Origin: JAATGI01 sp036510675
Lineage (GTDB): Bacteria > Pseudomonadota > Alphaproteobacteria > ATCC43930 > CGMCC-115725
DNA length: 25,885 bases
Assembly: GCA_036510675.1 (NCBI GenBank)
Contig: DATCDN010000130.1
Location: forward strand, 1-25,885
Direction: 5' to 3'
Shown: one piece after another, positions 21,145-25,885 of the stretch
Position numbering within the stretch: the first letter of the stretch is position 1
How the letters are laid out: each line of letters starts with the position of its first letter
Position numbers and translations under genes: made by a program
The notes under the pieces: model-generated
Database searches by the model: none
Told to the model about the DNA's origin: nothing
Seen by the model: the letters and a program-made list of their open reading frames with translations, nothing else

Positions 21145-22419
21145 ATGAACATGCGCACCGCCCTCCAGCTACCCCAGCTTGCCCGACCCACGATTGCCGC
21201 CATGGCTTTCGCCGCCTTGGTGATGCTGGCGCCGTCCGCTCGCGCGGCCGATACCGGCCCGATCAAGATCGGGGTCATCGGCGAGCAATCGGCCATCGCG
21301 GGCGCCTCGCTAACCAAAGCGGCGCAATTGGCCGGCGACGAGATAAACGCCGCCGGTGGCCTCAATGGGCGCAAGGTCGAGATCATCACCTATGACGATC
21401 ATTCCTCGGCGGCGGAGGCGGTTCGCGCGTTTCAGCGCGCCGTGCATCAGGACCATGTCGTCGCGGTAATTGGCAGCTATATCAGCGAGGTAGCGCTGGC
21501 GCTGGAGCCCTGGTCGGCGCGGCTGCACATGCCATTTATCACGCCTGGCGCGGCTAGCACCGACATATCAAAGCATGTCCATGATGAATACGAGAAGTAT
21601 AAATATACCTTTCACGGATGGCTCACCTCGGCCTTCATCGCGCAGTCGATTTGCGATTTCGAGCACGATGTCATGGTCGGAAAATTCCACATGAAGACGA
21701 CCGTGATCATGAGCGAGGATGCCGCCTGGACCACGCCGCTCGACGCGCGCTATCTCGAATGCCTGCCCAAGGCGGGGCTGCAGGTGCTGGACCATATCCG
21801 GTTCAATCCCGACACCACTGATTTCACCCCGATCTTCAACCGGATCGAGGCCAAGCATCCCGATGTCATCACCACCGGCATCAGCCATGTTGGCGTCCAG
21901 CCGACGGTACAGTGGCATGATCAGCAGGTGCCGATCGCGATGGTCGGGCAAAGCTCGCAAGCGACCACCAGCAGTTTCTGGAAGGATACCAACGGCGCGA
22001 CCGAGGGCGTGGTGACCGCGACCGGCGCCGCGCCGGGCGTCGCGATTACGCCCAAGACCCTGCCCTTCACCGAGGCGTATGTGAAGCGTTTCGGCGTCTC
22101 GCCGGCCTATTGCGGCTATTCGAGCTATGACGATGTCTATGTCATCGTCGACGCCATCAAGCGCGCCGGCTCGACCGATCCCGATAAGCTGGTGGCGGCG
22201 ATGGAGCAGACCAACTATGTCGGCACCATCGGCACCGTCAAATTCTATGGCCGCAACGATCTGTACACGCACGCGATCGAGTACGGCCCCGGCCTGATCA
22301 CTGGCGTCGTGATTCAGTGGCAGGACGGCAAGCAACGCCAGATCTGGCCGGAGAACGCCGCCGACGCGGTGGTCAAGTTCCCCGCCTTCGTCAAATTGCC
22401 GCGAGCCTCGGCCAAATAG
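21145..22419 (+). CDS. Branched-chain-amino-acid-type ABC transporter periplasmic substrate-binding protein
   Basis: This 424-aa type-I periplasmic binding protein (Peripla_BP_6 / LivJ-like) captures a substrate for the LivHM-type permeases encoded next. A signal peptide is clear: basic n-region, hydrophobic AAMAFAALVMLA, and predicted cleavage after SARA (residue 34). The mature protein starts in the family pattern IKIGVIGEQSAIAGASLTKAA, with INAAGGLNGRKVEIITYDD, VIGSYISEVALA and a C-terminal YDDVYVIVDAIKRAGSTD. ATG 21145 has the purine-rich GGAGAGGAA upstream. Binding proteins of this family take amino acids, amides, urea or aromatic acids, and the ligand here cannot be read from sequence. 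It begins a four-gene operon and is preceded by two inverted repeats that may regulate it. Confidence 0.92.
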   Translation: MNMRTALQLPQLARPTIAAMAFAALVMLAPSARAADTGPIKIGVIGEQSAIAGASLTKAAQLAGDEINAAGGLNGRKVEIITYDDHSSAAEAVRAFQRAVHQDHVVAVIGSYISEVALALEPWSARLHMPFITPGAASTDISKHVHDEYEKYKYTFHGWLTSAFIAQSICDFEHDVMVGKFHMKTTVIMSEDAAWTTPLDARYLECLPKAGLQVLDHIRFNPDTTDFTPIFNRIEAKHPDVITTGISHVGVQPTVQWHDQQVPIAMVGQSSQATTSSFWKDTNGATEGVVTATGAAPGVAITPKTLPFTEAYVKRFGVSPAYCGYSSYDDVYVIVDAIKRAGSTDPDKLVAAMEQTNYVGTIGTVKFYGRNDLYTHAIEYGPGLITGVVIQWQDGKQRQIWPENAADAVVKFPAFVKLPRASAK

Positions 22420-22436
22420 CGTAACGCGTCGTAACC

Positions 22437-22475
22437 AGGGAGGAGACGGCACCGCCGCTTGGCGGGCCGGAGGCG
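22437..22475 (+). promoter_or_regulatory. Split Shine-Dalgarno with small hairpin before the LivH-type gene
   Basis: A strong AGGGAGGAGA (22437-22446) is followed by a CCGCC-GCTT-GGCGG hairpin (22452-22465) and then a second GGAGG (22469-22473) only two bases before ATG 22476. The first site is 29 bases from the start and too far unless the hairpin shortens the distance. The second is unusually close. The arrangement may set the binding-protein to permease ratio (inference). Confidence 0.4.
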
Positions 22476-23351
22476 ATGCTCGGGCTGCAAATCATCGTCG
22501 ATGGCTTCGCCATCAGCTCTCTCTATGCGCTGGGCGCGGTCGGCTTCACGCTGATTTTCGGCGTCTCGGGCGTGCTCAACCTCGCCCATGGCGGCATCAT
22601 GGTGGTGGCGGCGCTGGTCGGCTGGTACTGCGCCGGTGAACTTGGCTTCGGCACTTATCTCGGCACGCTGGCCGGCGTGGCGGCAGGGCTGACGCTAGCG
22701 TTGGCGACCTATTTCATCGTGGTGCGCCCGATCCAGCGCTCGCGGGCCATTCCCTCGGCCGAGACCGAGATTTTCGTGCTCACCGGCACCCTGCTCTGGG
22801 GCATCATGATCGAGCAGGGCATGGCTTATCTGTTCAGCGATAACCCGGTCTCGATCCGGCCGCTGATCGGCGGGGTGATGAACGTCTTCGGCGTGCGCAC
22901 GCCGCGCAACGAGGTGATGATCGCGGCGCTGTGCTGGATCGTGATTGGCTTCTTGTGGCTGCTGGTCAATCGCACCCGCGCCGGCAAGGTCCTGCTGGCG
23001 GCGTCGATCAACCCGCGCGGGCTGACCCTGCTCGGTTTCGAGCTATCGCGCGTCTATGTGCTGGTGTGGAGCATTTATGGCGTGCTGGCGGGGATCGCCG
23101 GGGTGCTGCTCGCCTCGTTTCTGGGGGTCGGCTCGGCCAATACCGGCCCGCTGACCGCCAGCGCCTTTTCCATCGTGGTGCTGGGCGGCCTCGGCAGCGT
23201 ATCGGGGACGCTGATCGCGGCCTATGTGGTCGGCTATCTCGAGACCGTCACCGCCTATCTGATCGCGCCCACCCTGCGGCCGATCCCGGCGCTGATCCTC
23301 TTGGTGCTAGTCATTTATATTCGGCCCCAGGGCATTCTGGGGCGGCGATGA
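22476..23351 (+). CDS. LivH-type ABC permease
   Basis: This 291-aa integral inner-membrane permease (BPD_transp_2 family) with about eight hydrophobic segments forms half of the transport channel. The N-terminal signature SLYALGAVGFTLIFGVSGVLNLAHGG is typical of LivH, as are GLTLLGFELSRVYVLVWSIYG and FSIVVLGGLGSVSGTLIAAYVVGYLE. The end RPQGILGRR is the common permease tail. No alternative in-frame start is visible upstream, although the GGAGG two bases from the ATG is unusually close. The gene overlaps the LivM-type gene by 4 bases (ATGA). The family name is secure. The substrate is undefined, so a liv gene symbol is not assigned. Confidence 0.93.
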   Translation: MLGLQIIVDGFAISSLYALGAVGFTLIFGVSGVLNLAHGGIMVVAALVGWYCAGELGFGTYLGTLAGVAAGLTLALATYFIVVRPIQRSRAIPSAETEIFVLTGTLLWGIMIEQGMAYLFSDNPVSIRPLIGGVMNVFGVRTPRNEVMIAALCWIVIGFLWLLVNRTRAGKVLLAASINPRGLTLLGFELSRVYVLVWSIYGVLAGIAGVLLASFLGVGSANTGPLTASAFSIVVLGGLGSVSGTLIAAYVVGYLETVTAYLIAPTLRPIPALILLVLVIYIRPQGILGRR

Positions 23352-24277
23352 GAAGCCTCTCGCGCTCGCGCCTGCTGTGGGGCGCGATCCTGCTGTGTGC
23401 CGCCGCCGCCGCTTTGCTGCCATGGTGGCTCTCCGCCTACATTCTCGGCATCCTGACGGTCGCCTATTATTTCGGCGTATTCGCCATGGCGTGGGACCTG
23501 TTGTTCGGCTTTGCCGGCGAGGTGAATTTCGGTCCGACCTTCCTGATCGGGCTCGGGGCCTATGGCGCGGCAATTCTCGATGCCAATTTCGGCCAGCCGA
23601 TCGTGGTGTGCGTCATCGCCGGGGCGCTGGTGGCGCTGGTCGGCGGGTTGTTGCTGGTGCTGCCGGCATTGCGGCTGCGCGGGCCGTATTTCGGGCTGGT
23701 GACCTTGGTCGCGGTGCTGCTGTTGCAGAATTTCATCGTCATCTTCGCGCACATCACCGGCGGCGAGATCGGCATGACCGTTCCCGATGTCCTGTCGGCC
23801 GACGCCAATGCCAATTACTGGTACGCGCTGGCGTTTCTGTTCGTCTGCACGGTCATTCTCTTCGGCCTGTCGCGTTCGGCCGTTGGCTTGATCCTGCAGG
23901 CGAGCGGCCAGGATGCGATCGCGGCACAGGCCCTCGGCTTCAACGTCACCAAGCACAAGGTCGCGGCGTTCTGCGTCAGTGCCGTGTTCTCCGGCATGGC
24001 AGGGGCGATGCTGGTGTTTTACGAGGGCGCTGCCTCGGTCGATACGGTGATCAGCCTCTCGATCGCGGTTCAGGTCATCATCGCGGCCGTGCTGGGCGGC
24101 CGGCGCACGATCATCGGCGCGGTGCTAGGGTCGATCTTCCTCATTCTCGCCAACGAATTTCTGCGGCCGCTGGGCCAGCTCAACACCTTCGTCGTCGCGG
24201 CGGGCGCGCTGGCGGTGATCCTGTTCTTTCCCGATGGCTTCCTCGGCTATGCGCTGCGCGGCAGGCAACGCGAATGA
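23348..24277 (+). CDS. LivM-type ABC permease
   Basis: This 309-aa membrane permease is the partner of the LivH-type protein. Motifs include MAWDLLFGFAGEVNFGPTFL, LRLRGPYFGLVTLVAVLLL, QALGFNVTKHKVAAFCVSAVFSGMAGA and VLGGRRTIIGAVLGSIFL, ending FFPDGFLGYAL, which is usual for LivM. About eight to ten hydrophobic segments span the protein. The frame is open upstream inside livH, but homology and hydrophobic structure begin at ATG 23348, which overlaps the livH stop. The next gene again starts in an ATGA overlap at 24274, so the three reading frames are translationally coupled. Confidence 0.93.
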   Translation: MRSLSRSRLLWGAILLCAAAAALLPWWLSAYILGILTVAYYFGVFAMAWDLLFGFAGEVNFGPTFLIGLGAYGAAILDANFGQPIVVCVIAGALVALVGGLLLVLPALRLRGPYFGLVTLVAVLLLQNFIVIFAHITGGEIGMTVPDVLSADANANYWYALAFLFVCTVILFGLSRSAVGLILQASGQDAIAAQALGFNVTKHKVAAFCVSAVFSGMAGAMLVFYEGAASVDTVISLSIAVQVIIAAVLGGRRTIIGAVLGSIFLILANEFLRPLGQLNTFVVAAGALAVILFFPDGFLGYALRGRQRE

Positions 24278-25728
24278 CCACGCCTGCCCGCATTGAAGTG
24301 CGCGGCCTGACCAAGCGGTTCGGCGGGCTGGTCGCGGTCAACGATATCGGCTTCGACATCGCGGCCGGCGAGATCATGGGGCTGATCGGGCCGAACGGGT
24401 CCGGCAAATCCACCGTGATGAAGCTGATCATGGGGATCGAGCGGCCCAATGCCGGCACGGTGATCTTCGGTGGCGTCGACATCGCGGGGTGGCCGCCGCA
24501 TCGCATCGCGCGCGCCGGCATCGGCATCGTGTTCCAGCATTCGCGGCCCCTGCACCGCCAGACGGTGCTGGAGAACATCAAGCTGGCCTTGCTGCCGGAT
24601 TCGTTGTTGCGGCTGGTCAGCGCGCCCGATGTCGAAACGCGCGCCATCGCCATCGCCGAGCGCGTCGGGTTGGGCGATGTCCTGCACCGCCACCCCGGCA
24701 CGCTGCCCTTCGCCTCGCTGCGCCGGATGGAGATGGCCAAGGCGATCGCGCGCGATCCCAAGCTCGTGCTCATCGACGAGCCGTTCGCCGGCCTCACCGC
24801 CGGCGAGGTCGCCGCCTTTTCCGAATTGATCCGCGGCTTCCGCGCGGAAAATCGCGCCGTGCTTCTCGTCGATCACAATGTCAAAGGCGTCGCGGCGCTG
24901 GTCGATCGCGTCTTCGCCATGTATCTCGGCGAGCGGGTGACCGAGGGCACGGCCGACGAAGTCATGCACAACGAGACGGTTCGCCGTGTCTATATGGGGG
25001 GCGATCTCGCCGCGATCGCGCGCCGCCCGGCGCCGGCGAGCGAGAAGCCGACGCTGCTTCAGCTCGATCGCGTCGGCGTCCTCTACGGCAAGGCGCGGGC
25101 GCTCGACGAGATCGAATTGCAGGTGCGCGAGGGCGAGTTCGTTTCCATCGTCGGGCTCAACGGCGCCGGCAAGACCACGCTGTTTAGCGCCGTCTCGGGG
25201 CTGGTGCCCTATAGCGGCGCGATCCGCTTCGCCGGCCGCGATCTCAAGGGCACCACCGCCGGCACCATCGCGCGCGGCGGGTTGGTGCAGTGTCCCGAGA
25301 CGCGCGAGCTGTTCGGCGATATGAGTGTGCGGGAAAATCTCGATCTCGGCGCCGCTGATCGCGCGGCGCAATTCGCCTGGCTGCTCGAGCTGTTTCCCAT
25401 TCTGGAGGCCCGCCGCGCGCAGATGGCGCGCACCTTATCCGGCGGCGAGCAGCAGATGCTGGCCATCGCCCGCGCGCTGATGATGAAGCCGCGGCTGCTC
25501 ATCCTCGACGAGCCGACGCTCGGCCTGGCGCCGGTCATTCTGGAGCAATTGTCGAAGGCGCTGGAACGATTGCGCCAGACCACGCCGATCACCCTGCTGC
25601 TCGGCGAGCAGAACGTCACCTTCGCCCTGCCCCACGCCGATCGCGTCTATGTGCTGGAACATGGCCGCATCGCCTGGTCCGGCGGCCCCGCCCAATTCGC
25701 CGAGGAAATGGGCGCGGAATATCTTTAA
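24274..25728 (+). CDS. Fused LivG-LivF-type ABC transporter ATPase
   Basis: This 484-aa protein carries two ATP-binding cassettes that are normally separate LivG and LivF proteins of about 250 and 235 aa. Half 1 (1 to about 245): Walker A GPNGSGKST (Lys45), Walker B LVLIDEP (Glu169), His201 switch, but the signature position reads LPFASLRRMEMAK (residues 144-156) instead of LSxGQ. Half 2 (about 262-484): Walker A GLNGAGKTT (Lys300), intact signature LSGGEQQ (388-394), Walker B LILDEP (Glu413) and GEQN in place of the His switch, as is usual for LivF. A short linker (RRPAPASEKPTLLQL) joins them. The start ATG overlaps the permease stop. It would energise uptake from the cytoplasmic face. No frameshift or stop is seen between the halves, so it is a true fusion in this sequence. 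Confidence 0.93.
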   Translation: MTTPARIEVRGLTKRFGGLVAVNDIGFDIAAGEIMGLIGPNGSGKSTVMKLIMGIERPNAGTVIFGGVDIAGWPPHRIARAGIGIVFQHSRPLHRQTVLENIKLALLPDSLLRLVSAPDVETRAIAIAERVGLGDVLHRHPGTLPFASLRRMEMAKAIARDPKLVLIDEPFAGLTAGEVAAFSELIRGFRAENRAVLLVDHNVKGVAALVDRVFAMYLGERVTEGTADEVMHNETVRRVYMGGDLAAIARRPAPASEKPTLLQLDRVGVLYGKARALDEIELQVREGEFVSIVGLNGAGKTTLFSAVSGLVPYSGAIRFAGRDLKGTTAGTIARGGLVQCPETRELFGDMSVRENLDLGAADRAAQFAWLLELFPILEARRAQMARTLSGGEQQMLAIARALMMKPRLLILDEPTLGLAPVILEQLSKALERLRQTTPITLLLGEQNVTFALPHADRVYVLEHGRIAWSGGPAQFAEEMGAEYL

Positions 25729-25757
25729 AGTTGGATTACAGTTGCCTTGAACGGCTA

Positions 25758-25885
25758 GTGTCCCGTCTCAGAAATTCCTAGTCACATTGATTGGGCCGTG
25801 ATTCACTCTGCCTATCGGATTGATTTGGAGGCGGAGATGGCACCCGGCCCAGCAGTGAAGATCGTACTCAGCGAGAGTGAGCGTG
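25758..25885 (+). mobile_element. Left end of a probable IS630-type insertion sequence, cut by the window edge
   Basis: After the TA at 25756-25757 the sequence TGTCCCGTCTCAGAAATTCC leads into a short non-coding stretch and then a transposase-like start at 25837. IS630 elements insert at TA and carry such terminal repeats close to the transposase start. The right end is outside the window, so neither the terminal repeat nor the target duplication can be verified. Confidence 0.55.
25837..25885 (+). CDS. IS630-type transposase, first 16 codons only
   Basis: ATG 25837 with GGAGG (25827-25831) five bases upstream opens a frame that runs off the window and reads MAPGPAVKIVLSESER. Many IS630/Tc1-type transposases begin with a short variable lead, then a lysine-isoleucine/valine-leucine-threonine/serine pattern followed by acidic residues and ER/EER. 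The match is short, so this is a family guess supported by the terminal-repeat-like sequence before it. No catalytic residue is in view. Confidence 0.5.
   Translation, partial: MAPGPAVKIVLSESER

Overview
This is a GC-rich stretch that reads as the chromosome of an alphaproteobacterium. The reasons are strong G/C third-position bias, an alphaproteobacterial-type DUF3309 mini-protein, an HDFNN-type hybrid histidine kinase and a Liv-type transporter cluster. I cannot place it below class from sequence alone. No tRNA, rRNA or CRISPR array is visible. Genes are packed tightly and no stretch over about 225 bases lacks a gene.

Bases 1-16061 (+ strand) hold one contiguous, translationally coupled alpha-glucan/trehalose operon: glgE (5' end cut off by the window) - treS/maltokinase fusion - glgB - glgX (treX-like) - treZ - malQ - treY. 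Its junctions are 0-base, 8-base overlap, 2-base gap, then three 4-base overlaps. Together the genes encode the GlgE route (trehalose to maltose to maltose-1-phosphate to alpha-glucan, then branching) and the return TreX-TreY-TreZ route (debranching, reducing-end isomerisation to trehalose, release of trehalose), with MalQ re-sizing short glucans. No glgA, glgC or glgP is seen in the window.

Bases 16078-20970 (- strand) hold, in transcription order, a 51-aa DUF3309 membrane mini-protein, a cobalamin-independent methionine-synthase-like (MetE C-terminal-domain type) enzyme, a PAS-GAF-PAS hybrid histidine kinase with a C-terminal receiver domain, and a small protein that keeps a histidine-kinase H-box but has lost the ATP-binding boxes. 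The last two could form a phosphorelay. The small protein converges on treY with 16 bases between them.

Bases 21067-25728 (+ strand) hold a branched-chain-amino-acid-type ABC uptake operon: a periplasmic binding protein, LivH-like and LivM-like permeases, and one polypeptide that fuses the LivG- and LivF-type ATPases. Two inverted repeats lie in the leader before the binding protein. The first ATPase half has a degenerate ABC signature.

From about 25758 to the window end there is what appears to be the left end of an IS630-type insertion sequence, with the first 16 codons of its transposase, 29 bases after the last transporter gene.

The most interesting items are the combined two-direction trehalose/glucan operon, the extra N-terminal module on GlgE, the histidine-kinase-like protein without an ATP site, the fused and asymmetric LivGF ATPase, and the TTGAATGC-N14-GCATTCAA palindrome upstream of the transporter.
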